A stretch of DNA of 64,000 nucleotides from Flavobacteriaceae bacterium (lineage in GTDB: Bacteria > Bacteroidota > Bacteroidia > Flavobacteriales > Flavobacteriaceae): NCBI GenBank assembly GCA_029243165.1, contig JAQWSN010000002.1:1-64000 (forward strand), read 5' to 3'. The translations under genes were made by a program, and so were the position numbers. The first letter of the stretch is position 1. Each line of letters begins with the position of its first letter. This document shows, piece after piece, positions 1-7,908 of this stretch. The notes under the pieces were generated by a model. The model was given only the letters and a program-made list of their open reading frames with translations. It had not been told where the DNA came from and searched no databases.

Positions 1-30
1 GTTTTACCCTTAGGATGTTTTTAGTATTAA

Positions 31-79
31 AAAACAAAAAACCCCTCAAGAAGAGGGGTTTTAAGGGTGGTCCCACCTG
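31..79. repeat. Left copy of 49-bp direct repeat (terminator plus tRNA 3' end), putative att site
   Basis: These 49 bases recur at 1516-1564 with one mismatch (G at 50, T at 1535). The repeat contains a terminator stem-loop (38-62) and, at about 66-79, the last bases of the CAU tRNA found complete at 1553-1626. A tRNA 3' end duplicated together with its downstream terminator is the usual scar of tyrosine-recombinase integration into a tRNA gene. Which copy is ancestral cannot be told from the window. Confidence 0.75.
36..62 (-). terminator. Rho-independent terminator, left copy
   Basis: A 10-bp stem (38-47 with 53-62; arm AAAACCCCTC) and a 5-nt loop, followed on the minus strand by a T-rich run. 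It is a near-identical copy of the terminator behind the tRNA at 1553-1626. It probably once ended transcription of that tRNA before the DNA between the two copies was inserted. Confidence 0.75.
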
Positions 80-131
80 TACTACAACCGCCGTATTAGT
101 ATACTGATAATCAAATACTTACAAAGAGTGG

Positions 132-184
132 TGGTACACAATGTGTACCATATAACCCTGTACGTGGTACACTTCTGTGTACCA
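132..184. repeat. Two inverted pairs of TGGTACAC(A), putative recombinase arm sites
   Basis: The block holds the perfect palindrome TGGTACACA-A-TGTGTACCA (132-150) and a second pair, TGGTACAC and GTGTACCA, separated by 4 nt (165-184). The same word occurs three more times near the right repeat (1431, 1476, 1488). Short repeated sites inside the ends of an integrated element resemble integrase arm-binding sites; a regulator operator is the alternative. No integrase gene is in the window. Confidence 0.45.
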
Positions 185-186
185 GC

Positions 187-240
187 AAAAAGTGATTCAG
201 CTGAATCACTTTTTTTAATTAGGTGTGGTTAGAGTCTGCC
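187..240. repeat. Hairpin plus ATTAGG module, left copy; hairpin probably terminates the YHYH gene
   Basis: Positions 187-214 form a perfect 28-bp palindrome with A/T-run flanks, so it can act as a terminator in both directions, including for the leftward YHYH gene ending at 284. Three nucleotides later comes ATTAGGTGTGGTTAGAGTC. The same arrangement, with a different hairpin core but the same spacing and nearly the same downstream sequence, is present at 1307-1360 on the other side of the gene. Confidence 0.6.
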
Positions 241-283
241 TTGGACTCGAACGTTATTACAAAATAAAAAGATTACAAACTAA

Positions 284-1252
284 TTAAACATCACCCTTTA
301 AACATCTGGTGAAAAAAGGAAAATCATCTGTAACAACATAGTAATAAATACCATCAGGGAATTCTGGGGTTACTCCAAATCTTCCATTGCATTGATCTAA
401 ATCTCCAAGACCATCAACATGTTCATAATCTTGTGTAAAAGCACCCATTGGTATTTCTGTATTTGGATTGGTTGTTCCCTGACCAGGACCTCCAGCCAAA
501 CTAGTTAAAACCGTAGGCCTATTGGAATCAGGCTCTGTCTTTAACCTGTAGCTAGGTTTTAAAGATTTGATTGAACTATTTGGATCATTAGGGTCGGAAA
601 AACCATATCTAGCATAAACTGGAAACCCATCTGATGCCCATCCAACTATTGTCATCCCTTGATTATCTCCTAGAAAATCTACCAGCAGTTCTGGAATTCC
701 GTGATAATGATATGCTCCATTGGGTTGGACATGAGCGTGGTTCATGTCATCTCCAAAATCAAAAGTATCATGACCTAGAGCTTCAATATTCCAGTTTCCT
801 TGTCCTTGAGCTAAACTACATTCACCAGTATCATTACATCTCCCTGCTGTAGCAGGATCAAATTTGACACTATTTAAAGCATACGCAATTACTAAAGCAG
901 GACCCGTAACCTCTAATCCATTTTCTGTAATTATTTCGGGACAAAGGGTAAATCTCTTATTAACATTTTGTTCTCTGATTGTATTTGGATTATCAGCATT
1001 TGGAAATGTTCCTACTTCGTGATTTGGGATTCCATTTCCACTTAAAATTCTCTGAGACCCATTAGATGTCCAAGAGTATCTGCTTATAGCATTAACTGAT
1101 TCATCATTATTAAATGTTTCTGAATTTATATTTGTCAGAACATTTTCAGTTGAATAATCACCTACACAATTTGCTTCTTCTTCAATAATCTCATCAGTTG
1201 ACTTACAAGAAAGAAAAATAATTATTATTGAGAAATAAAATATTTTTTTCAT
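284..1252 (-). CDS. YHYH-domain lipoprotein
   Basis: The 322-residue product begins with a lipoprotein signal (MKKIFYFSIIIIFLSC, Cys16 as the likely lipidated residue), so it should be membrane-anchored and exported. The motif AYHYHG near residue 180 and the following GWASDGFPVYARYG are the signature of the YHYH family (PF14240), whose biochemical role is not established; the clustered His residues (HAHV, YHYH) suggest metal binding, but that is inference. The gene is intact and is the only gene between the two 49-bp repeats, so it is the sole cargo of the putative element. Confidence 0.85.
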   Translation of the reverse strand: MKKIFYFSIIIIFLSCKSTDEIIEEEANCVGDYSTENVLTNINSETFNNDESVNAISRYSWTSNGSQRILSGNGIPNHEVGTFPNADNPNTIREQNVNKRFTLCPEIITENGLEVTGPALVIAYALNSVKFDPATAGRCNDTGECSLAQGQGNWNIEALGHDTFDFGDDMNHAHVQPNGAYHYHGIPELLVDFLGDNQGMTIVGWASDGFPVYARYGFSDPNDPNSSIKSLKPSYRLKTEPDSNRPTVLTSLAGGPGQGTTNPNTEIPMGAFTQDYEHVDGLGDLDQCNGRFGVTPEFPDGIYYYVVTDDFPFFTRCLKGDV

Positions 1253-1306
1253 AATGATGTTTTAATCATAGACTAACAAAAACTAGAATAGTTTAATTTT
1301 TTTACC

Positions 1307-1360
1307 AAAAAGTGAGTTATCTAACTCACTTTTTATGATTAGGCATGGTTAGAGTCCGGC
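1307..1360. repeat. Hairpin plus ATTAGG module, right copy
   Basis: A 13-bp stem (1307-1319 with 1322-1334, arm AAAAAGTGAGTTA) with a 2-nt loop is followed after 3 nt by ATTAGGCATGGTTAGAGTC. This is the same architecture and orientation as 187-240. The hairpin cores differ while the outer stem and the downstream block are conserved, so the stem-loop structure itself may be under selection. Confidence 0.6.
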
Positions 1361-1430
1361 AGACATAAATCAAATTTAGTTTTATAAACTTTATTCACTA
1401 AAGCGTAAAACCACTTAAAATCAAATAAAA

Positions 1431-1496
1431 TGGTACACATAGTACTAACTTTTGGAGCAACTGATAATAGTTTTGTGGTACACAGAATGGTACACA
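1431..1496. repeat. Three direct TGGTACACA copies, putative recombinase arm sites
   Basis: TGGTACACA occurs at 1431-1439, 1476-1484 and 1488-1496, all in the same orientation, just inside the right 49-bp repeat. The left end of the element carries four related copies as inverted pairs. Their position inside both ends of the inserted DNA fits arm-type binding sites of a tyrosine recombinase. Confidence 0.45.
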
Positions 1497-1515
1497 ATTC
1501 CTTTTTTGATTAAGA

Positions 1516-1564
1516 AAAACAAAAAACCCCTCAATAAGAGGGGTTTTAAGGGTGGTCCCACCTG
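1516..1564. repeat. Right copy of 49-bp direct repeat, putative att site at tRNA 3' end
   Basis: This is the copy that joins the complete tRNA gene (1553-1626) to its terminator; it differs from 31-79 at one loop base. The two copies are 1485 bp apart. See the left copy for interpretation. Confidence 0.75.
1521..1547 (-). terminator. Rho-independent terminator of the CAU tRNA
   Basis: The stem AAAACCCCTC (1523-1532 with 1538-1547) has a 5-nt loop and is followed on the minus strand by a T-rich run. It lies 5 nt beyond the tRNA 3' end, so it most simply terminates the tRNA transcript. Confidence 0.8.
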
Positions 1565-1626
1565 GGCTCGAACCAGGGACCAACTGATTATGAGTCAGCT
1601 ACTCTAACCAACTGAGCTATAGGACC
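1553..1626 (-). tRNA. tRNA with CAU anticodon (elongator Met or lysidine-modified Ile2)
   Basis: The minus strand folds as a 74-nt cloverleaf. The acceptor stem pairs GGTCCTA with TGGGACC, the anticodon stem is GCTGA/TCAGT around the loop CTCATAA (anticodon CAT), and the T arm contains GGTTCGAGCC. The discriminator base is A and no CCA is encoded. Loop context and sequence after the anticodon stem (TTGGTC...CTGGTTC) look somewhat like tRNA-Ile2, but elongator tRNA-Met is equally possible from the anticodon alone. The gene is the apparent integration target of the element to its left. Confidence 0.9.
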
Positions 1627-2010
1627 TTATTGACGGTTTATAAATTCTCCGAGTGTAAAAATAAAACTTTTATCAAAATTATGGCTCTCATTTAGCACTA
1701 ATTAAAATACTGAATGCTCTTACTCAATTGTTTCTTCAAATAGAAAATTTTTATCGTTTTTAATTAAGTTATGACTATGGAATCGATGAGGTTTCTTTGT
1801 TTTTTGCTGTTATGTTCTTTATTAAACATTTAATTCATCCCAGGAAGGTGCTATTTATGATTAATTCTCTTAGATGTAAATATTTTTATTAAAAGGAGGG
1901 TTTTTAAAATTAAATATTATGAATAGCATAAAATCATCGGCATTTCCTCTTAATTAGTAAAACGTTTCAAAATCATTTAATAGATTTGACTTAATCATAA
2001 ACTATTCTAA
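1627..2010. other. 384-bp gap with no convincing gene
   Basis: AT-rich DNA between the leftward tRNA and the rightward frameshifted lipoprotein. The only coding-like trace is a 20-codon open frame from an ATG at 1771 whose translation resembles a lipoprotein leader (RFLCFLLLCS) but stops at once. It may be a decayed gene start. No clear structured RNA was seen. Confidence 0.4.
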
Positions 2011-3259
2011 ATGAGACTCTCATTATCCTTACTATTATCCTTTTTTTTTTGTTCTTGTTTCCGCTTGTTCTGCTGAGGAAGAAGACACTTCTGTTCCGCC
2101 AGCAACATCACAAACGCCTCTAAAAGAAGATGATTCTGATGGAGATGGTGTTATTGATTCACTGGACGAATATCCATTAAATTCAACCCTTACAACGGAC
2201 TTATGGGGGCAAATTGTCGATCTTGAACCTGAACTGTTTTTTGCAAGTGATGTTTCAGCGTTTGCGCAACAAGAATTTAAAAATGATTTAAATTTAGGAA
2301 TTGAGGAATGGGGAAACTATGGACCCCTAGAATATTGGATTTTAGGAAATGATATTGATGCAGCAATTGAACTTGCCCAATTGTACTGTGAAAGAAGAAC
2401 CTCAAGAGGAGAGCTATGGTATTTTGAAGACGCATTGATAGATGGATTAACCCTTTCTGAATTACAATCAGTTTGTTTAACTCAACAAATGCATCCTCAC
2501 GCAAGTCTAGACTGGAATAATAATGTTTCAAGTGGTGAAACTTTTTTCACGGGAGATTTAAATAATTACATTGGGGGTTTCGAATCGTATCGGTCTGTAA
2601 GTGACAATTTACCTTCAATGAATGCAGGACTAAATGGTGCTCGCGAATGGGGAATTCATTTTTTAAATCATTCACTTCCTTTCCAATACGAAGAAAATGA
2701 ATTTTTTATTCCTAAAGAAGATAACTCAATTACAGTACTTCACGAATATTTTCACGTAGTTAATAGTGCAAATGTTTTTTCTAAAGTATATGTCGAAGAT
2801 GAAGTCGGTAACAGTGTTAGGCCTGATTTTGGTCCAGCCGCAATGGTTGAGGGCTCAGCAGATTATTTAAGCAATTACACAATTCGAAAGTTAATAAATG
2901 AAGGAAAATACAATAAAAGTGATAATTGGAATATTTCATTACGAGAGGAAATGAGAAGTAGAATGAGTCATTTAAAAGAAATGCAAACGAATTGTCCCAA
3001 TTTTAATCTTTCTAATTTGAACTATGGTAATGTTTGTGACCCTTATACTTTTGGTATGTGGGGTATTGCATATCTGTTAAATAAGGTAGATAATCAAAAC
3101 GCATATCAAGAATTAATGTTTCCATTAATAAATGATTTAGGCTATTATGGTGCGTTTGAGGAAATATTCGGTATTTCTTTTAATACGTTCAATGAAGAGT
3201 TTTTAGAATTTCTGGAACTCCCAATTGAACAACAATTAGAAATAATACCTGATATTTAA
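2011..3259 (+). pseudogene. Lipoprotein zinc metallopeptidase, frameshifted in a T10 run
   Basis: Reading from ATG 2011 gives MRLSLSLLLSFFF and then runs out of frame in ten T residues (2041-2050). With nine Ts the frame continues through a classic lipobox (VLVSACS) into a long open frame ending at 3259, about 415 residues in all. After the signal come an acidic calcium-binding-like stretch (DSDGDGVIDSLDEYP) and a peptidase-like region with HEYFH (2741-2755) followed by EGSADY. This HExxH plus downstream Glu arrangement is that of gluzincin zinc peptidases. The long frame has no other ATG at its start, so the gene is broken as sequenced. Whether the extra T is real, phase-variable or an error cannot be told. 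The substrate is unknown. Confidence 0.7.
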
Positions 3260-3451
3260 ATCATCGGTAGTTCAAACTACTTCAACACGAACCTTTACAG
3301 ACGAGTGTCCCATGGCTTAAATAATCCCCATTAAATTCAATAGGGACATTGTAATAATATTGTTTTCCTTTTTGCTTACCTCCATTCACTTCTTTTAAAT
3401 TGGGCGTAGCTAATGTCTTTTTCTTAAATCCAAAAACATTATCTTGATAGA

Positions 3452-3613
3452 GTGAAAAACAACTGTGAAAACTGCAATAACAGCTTGCTAGCGAAAAATG
3501 AAGTAGCCTATCATTGTTCCTACAGGTGTACTTTTTGCTACAATTGTGCCACAAATACGTTCAATTTTATTTGCCCAAATTGCTCTGGCGCACTTAAAAA
3601 ACGTATCCCATAA
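3452..3613 (+). CDS. DUF1272 family small zinc-ribbon protein
   Basis: A 53-residue frame reads KNNCENCNN...CSYRCTFCYNCA...FICPNCSGALKKRIP. The Cys pattern (CxxC, C-x3-CxxCxxC, CPNC) and the basic tail match the DUF1272 family, proteins of about 60 residues assumed to bind zinc; their function is unknown. No ATG lies upstream before the in-frame stop at 3425; GTG 3452 is the best start, so the N-terminus may be slightly short or the gene truncated. It lies on the same strand behind the metallopeptidase, separated by about 190 bp. Confidence 0.65.
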   Translation: MKNNCENCNNSLLAKNEVAYHCSYRCTFCYNCATNTFNFICPNCSGALKKRIP

Positions 3614-3712
3614 AAACGCTTTGTTCAATGCATTTTGTAGTTTATTACAAACCAAAAGGCCATGAAAAAATTCTGGCTGTCTTACTTTTTGTTTCTGTAT
3701 CTAGTGTCGTGA

Positions 3713-3955
3713 TTACACCTTTATTGACTTCTGAAACCTCATAAGTCGTTCAATTAAATTAAAAATAAAGACGCTCATTGCTCCACCTACGCTATTCGAA
3801 TCACAATCCGCAACCTTCATAAAACTTAATAAAAAAATCTCAAATACTTTTTTTAAATGTACTCGTGATTGCTTTGCAAAATTAGAAGAGTTCATTTCAG
3901 CTTCTATTCTAAATTGCAATTGTAGCCCTGAAAAACCTACACAAAGAAAAACCAT
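3713..3955 (-). CDS. Hypothetical small protein, doubtful
   Basis: An 80-codon frame with an ATG start. The product is not recognised; it has alternating basic and hydrophobic segments (HLKKVFEIFLLSF, MSVFIFNLIERLM) but no motif. The opposite strand is also open in two shorter frames over the same stretch, so this may be degraded DNA rather than a gene. The surrounding 3614-4025 shows nothing else convincing. Confidence 0.22.
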   Translation of the reverse strand: MVFLCVGFSGLQLQFRIEAEMNSSNFAKQSRVHLKKVFEIFLLSFMKVADCDSNSVGGAMSVFIFNLIERLMRFQKSIKV

Positions 3956-4025
3956 TAATCCGTGAAAAATATGTTATGAAGGAGGGTGCTTACGCTATTT
4001 AAATGATCTGCATGGCTCTTTCGGC

Positions 4026-7000
4026 CTACCTTTGAAGGTAAATGAACCCTGATTTTATTTCTCCATCTCCTAAGTCAAGTTGATAAAAATACGTTCCGTT
4101 TGGCAGTGGAGCCCCATTGTAAGTACCGTTCCAATCGTTTTTGTAATTTTGACTTTCAAAAATTTGAACTCCCAATCGATTGAAAATGGACACACTTATC
4201 GCATTGCTATTATTCCCTAAACCTAGAATTTTAAAGTTGTCGTTTATTCCATCACCATTAGGAGAAATAGCATTCGGTATGGTAAGACTAGTGTACACTA
4301 ATCTTAAACTATTTGAAATAAATTCAGAAGAACAAGAATAATTTAATTGATCAATCACCACCCGATAAAGGTTTCCTTCGTCACTCAGGCTGGGATTTAA
4401 ATTCAGTTTATTGGATTGATTTATCGGTGTTAAATCAACATAGCGAACTCCCTGATTTGTACTCACTTGCCACCGGTAGTTTAGTTTCTGACCTCCGCTG
4501 GGCCCAATTGACAAAACAAGAGGTTCATTTAATTGAAAACGCACTTCCTCTGGTAACTGGTATTCCAAAGGATCAATTTCAATATTGTACTGAAGATAGT
4601 CTGCGTTGTTGTTTTCATCTAAATCTAGGGGAGGCTGGTATCCTCCTTGATTTTGAACCAAACCAAATGGATCTACCACAACAGGTGAAACTCCTAAAAC
4701 ACCATCTGAATCAGCATCTTCAAATCCTGCCTCAACTGAATCGAAGCAGCCGTCGCCGTCACTGTCCAAATCAAGTGCATTCGGAATACCATCATTATCA
4801 AAATCCTGTGGAGTTTCCACGTCATCTAGAATTCCGTCGTTGTCATCATCCAAATCAATCTCGTCAAAAATGCCATCCCCATCACTGTCTTTTTTTATGG
4901 TTTCTATGGGTTGCTCATCAATTGTTACACCCTCTTCTGGGCTGACCTCAAGTGCTGGAGAAGCTTGTTCACTAAAAAACGTTAAGTCTTCTTCGATCTC
5001 TGTTCTATCGATGACCTGTAATGCCATTTCTTCTATTTCATCTACTGAGGGAATGGATGCTTGTGAATCGTCTTGATTACCACTCGTTTCTTGGGCTTCC
5101 TCAATTAAAGGTTCCTCCACAGTTTCCTCTACAGTCTGTTGAAGAACGGTCAAGGTCATTGTCGATACCCCTTCATTGTAGTTTGTTGTAGCTGCCTGAT
5201 TTAACGTAACCAAGGTTTCCCCTACGCCTTCAATCTGGACAGAAGATCCTGTTACGCTTGCTATGTTGTTATCGGAAATTGAATAAGACAATGTTCCTAG
5301 ACTACTTGAAATCGCTGATAAGTTAAACGCTGCATCTCCGAACGTTTTGGTCAAGTCTTCAAATACAATTATCGGATCTAGTTTATTGACCGTTAGAGTC
5401 ATGGTTGCAACCGCTGCATCAAAGGTATTTGTTGCGGCTTGCGTTACTGTGGCCAAAGTAACTCCTGCGCTAAGTAGGGTTGCCACAGAGCCCGAAACAG
5501 TGGCAATTGAAGCATCTAAGATGTTGAACATAAACGCGCCTGTGCTGCTTGACGTTGCGGTCAGGTTAAAGTTTGCATCACCATAAGTTTTCGTAACATC
5601 TTCAAATAAAATTAACGGAGTTTGCTTGTCGTAAATCGTGAGGGTCATCGTAGCCGTACCTGCATTAAAATTTGTTGTTGCGGCTTGGTTTACCCGAACT
5701 TCGGAAACTCCAGAAGCTACTAGTGAAACCGTAGTCCCAGAAACAGTGGCTAGGGAAGTGTCAGAGATTACATAGCTAAAAGACCCTGTGCTACTAGATG
5801 TTGCCGATAGACTGAAATCCGCTTGTCCTATTGTTTTGAAAAGGTCCTCAAAAACAATAATCGGGTCTAATTTGTTCACGGTCAAAGTCATTGTTGCTGT
5901 TCCAGCATTGTAAATATTTGTCGCCGCTTGATTTACCGTTACCTGTGTAATCCCCGCATTTTCGATGGTTGTACTTGTTCCCGAGACAGTCGCTATCGTA
6001 ATATCGGATATGCTGAAAGAAAAAGCTCCCGTACTGCTAGATACTGCAGTTAAGTTAAAATCTGCATCAGCATATGTTTTAATAACATCTTCGAAAATAA
6101 TAACGGGATCTAATTTGCTAACCGTAAGGGTTAAAGTTGCCACTCCGGCATTGTAATTTGTAGTTGCATCTTGATTCACGCGAATCTCTGTTACTCCTTC
6201 TTTTAAAAGAGTTACAGTGGACCCTGATACAGTTGCTATCGTAGTATCCGAGATGTTGTATGTCAAAACTCCTGTGCTATCTGAAATTCCAGACAGATCA
6301 AAATCTGGATCGCCACAATTTTTGGACAAATCAGAAAAAATAAGGGTTGGATCTAATTTTGCTACCGTTAGTGTCATCGTGGCTACTCCAGCATTGTAAT
6401 TGACTGTCTCGGCTTGATTTGCCGTAACTTGTGTTACTCCAGCCTCGTTAATTGTAACGGTGTTTCCCGTTACGCTCGCTATTGGATTGTTTATGATATC
6501 AAATGTAACAGTACCTGAACTCGTGGAAGTTACAGAAAGATCAAAATCCGAATCTCCATAAATTTTACTTAAGTCCTCAAAAACAATTACAGGATCCTTT
6601 TTATTCACCGTTAAGGTCATCGTTGCGGTAGCTGCGTTGTATGTCGTTGTTGCGGCTTGGTTAACGGTAACCACTGAGATCCCTGCTCCACGAATACTTG
6701 CATTTGCTCCTGATAAGGAAGCTACGGAAGCATCCGCAATGCTAAAGGTAAATGCTCCTGAACTGTTCGATGTTGCGGAAAGGGAAAAGTCTGCATCACC
6801 AAAGGTTTTCACTACGTCACTAAAAGAAATCACCGGATCTTCTTTGTTTACCGTTATCATGATTTTTTGTTCGCAGCTTACTCCATTTTTTGTCACGGTT
6901 AACGAATAAGTCGTGGTTTGAGTGGGAGCTACGGTTAGTGTATTTGCTGTTGTTTCATCTTCCCATAAAAACGTAGCTCCCGTTTCATCGGAAGTTAATA

Positions 7001-7769
7001 CCGCACTTTCACCAATCAATATTGTGCTTGCACTAGCATAGACTTGGGCTAATTCCTCACATTGAGTGTAGGTTTGACAGTATTCCAAAACTTCCGATTT
7101 ATGCTCGTTTTTAGCTCCTCCTGTTGCCGCTGTAAATCCCCAATACACTGAAGGATTGTTGCTAAAAATAGTTGCTGCTATGTCAATTACAATTGAAAAC
7201 TGTAACGTTCCATCGAAGGTTAATGAAAAAACCTGAGTGTCTGAGTCCCATTCAACAATCATTTCATGATCGTTCCCGTCTTCAATATTCCCCACATCTA
7301 TCGGGGGTGTAAATGTAGAATGGTCAGACAGGCTAAAAGGATTGCCATTGGACACCAAGGCAATATGATCATTGGTGTAAGGGTCAGAACCTCCGTTGTA
7401 ATAGGTGTCAAACTCAATCGCCAAGGAAGGGGTGATTCCTTGATATCCTATTCCTCCTCCAATACTTCCCTGATCATTAGATAATGGCTGAAGAACAAAC
7501 GCAATCCCGTCAGCTCCTGCATCATTTGAACCAAAATTTAAGTTGGCTTTGACTCTAAAATCATTATTTAAACTAATTTCATTTTGAGACCAAATTGATC
7601 CGTTTTGATTGTTTTCATTTTCTGTTAAAACGCCCACTCCAGAATTTACAGAAGCGGATCCATTTAAATTAAAGTCAGTTGGCTCAAAATCACTACATGA
7701 AGACTGTCCAAAAATTAATTTTGTGACAAGAAAAAAAAATGAAAAAAGAATTCTAATCGAATGTGTCAT
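4026..7769 (-). CDS. T9SS-secreted repeat adhesin with lectin-like head
   Basis: The 1247-residue product has a signal peptide (about 1-21), then an L-type-lectin-like domain (about 35-230; DGIAFVLQP, LAIEFDTYYNGG), an Ig-like segment, and seven tandem repeats of about 81 residues (about 310-875) of the pattern DPxIxFEDxxKTxGDAxFxL...SFSISD...ATVSG. A Glu-rich linker and Asp-rich thrombospondin type-3-like calcium repeats (about 960-1025) follow. It ends with a gliding-type sorting domain (ISPNGDGINDNF to FIYLQR), the mark of type IX secretion to the cell surface. The probable role is adhesion to glycans or surfaces. The repeats are similar at DNA level over about 5.15-6.85 kb, so copy number may vary by recombination. 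Confidence 0.88.
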   Translation of the reverse strand: MTHSIRILFSFFFLVTKLIFGQSSCSDFEPTDFNLNGSASVNSGVGVLTENENNQNGSIWSQNEISLNNDFRVKANLNFGSNDAGADGIAFVLQPLSNDQGSIGGGIGYQGITPSLAIEFDTYYNGGSDPYTNDHIALVSNGNPFSLSDHSTFTPPIDVGNIEDGNDHEMIVEWDSDTQVFSLTFDGTLQFSIVIDIAATIFSNNPSVYWGFTAATGGAKNEHKSEVLEYCQTYTQCEELAQVYASASTILIGESAVLTSDETGATFLWEDETTANTLTVAPTQTTTYSLTVTKNGVSCEQKIMITVNKEDPVISFSDVVKTFGDADFSLSATSNSSGAFTFSIADASVASLSGANASIRGAGISVVTVNQAATTTYNAATATMTLTVNKKDPVIVFEDLSKIYGDSDFDLSVTSTSSGTVTFDIINNPIASVTGNTVTINEAGVTQVTANQAETVNYNAGVATMTLTVAKLDPTLIFSDLSKNCGDPDFDLSGISDSTGVLTYNISDTTIATVSGSTVTLLKEGVTEIRVNQDATTNYNAGVATLTLTVSKLDPVIIFEDVIKTYADADFNLTAVSSSTGAFSFSISDITIATVSGTSTTIENAGITQVTVNQAATNIYNAGTATMTLTVNKLDPIIVFEDLFKTIGQADFSLSATSSSTGSFSYVISDTSLATVSGTTVSLVASGVSEVRVNQAATTNFNAGTATMTLTIYDKQTPLILFEDVTKTYGDANFNLTATSSSTGAFMFNILDASIATVSGSVATLLSAGVTLATVTQAATNTFDAAVATMTLTVNKLDPIIVFEDLTKTFGDAAFNLSAISSSLGTLSYSISDNNIASVTGSSVQIEGVGETLVTLNQAATTNYNEGVSTMTLTVLQQTVEETVEEPLIEEAQETSGNQDDSQASIPSVDEIEEMALQVIDRTEIEEDLTFFSEQASPALEVSPEEGVTIDEQPIETIKKDSDGDGIFDEIDLDDDNDGILDDVETPQDFDNDGIPNALDLDSDGDGCFDSVEAGFEDADSDGVLGVSPVVVDPFGLVQNQGGYQPPLDLDENNNADYLQYNIEIDPLEYQLPEEVRFQLNEPLVLSIGPSGGQKLNYRWQVSTNQGVRYVDLTPINQSNKLNLNPSLSDEGNLYRVVIDQLNYSCSSEFISNSLRLVYTSLTIPNAISPNGDGINDNFKILGLGNNSNAISVSIFNRLGVQIFESQNYKNDWNGTYNGAPLPNGTYFYQLDLGDGEIKSGFIYLQR

Positions 7770-7891
7770 CCGTTTTTCTGGAGAGATATTTTATAAATTT
7801 ATTAAATAAAAATTATTTTCTTGGATTTCTCGCTAAACTTCGAACAAATTCCAGTCTAACCCCCTAATTTAAAAATCTCCCTGAGAACCCG

Positions 7892-7899
7892 TACCTTTG
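7892..7899 (+). promoter_or_regulatory. Bacteroidota -7 box TACCTTTG before the DUF2452 gene
   Basis: A perfect match to the TAnnTTTG element used by the Bacteroidota primary sigma factor, 9 nt before the ATG at 7909. This implies a very short or absent 5' leader. Confidence 0.65.
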
Positions 7900-7908
7900 A
7901 AAAAAAAA

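Noticed and set aside
187-1360. Hairpin/ATTAGG modules as integron attC sites
   Set aside because: No matched RYYYAAC and GTTRRRY core pair with the right spacing is present in both copies, and no integron integrase is in the window.
3282-3554. Minus-strand open frame over the DUF1272 gene
   Set aside because: Half of it is antisense to the Cys-rich DUF1272 frame. The remaining part (3282 to about 3445) reads like the C-terminus of some protein but has no start or recognisable domain; at most a gene remnant.
3628-3744. 38-codon hydrophobic open frame after DUF1272
   Set aside because: It has an ATG and a membrane-like segment but no homology I recognise and no promoter; competing frames on both strands make it unsafe to call.
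4427-4945. Long plus-strand open frame opposite the adhesin C-terminus
   Set aside because: Low-complexity His/Pro/Leu translation typical of the shadow of a repetitive Asp-rich gene; the minus-strand protein has clear domains.
5145-6845. Regularly spaced repeats as a CRISPR-like array
   Set aside because: The period is about 243 bp, the units stay in frame within one protein, and there are no short identical repeats with unique spacers.
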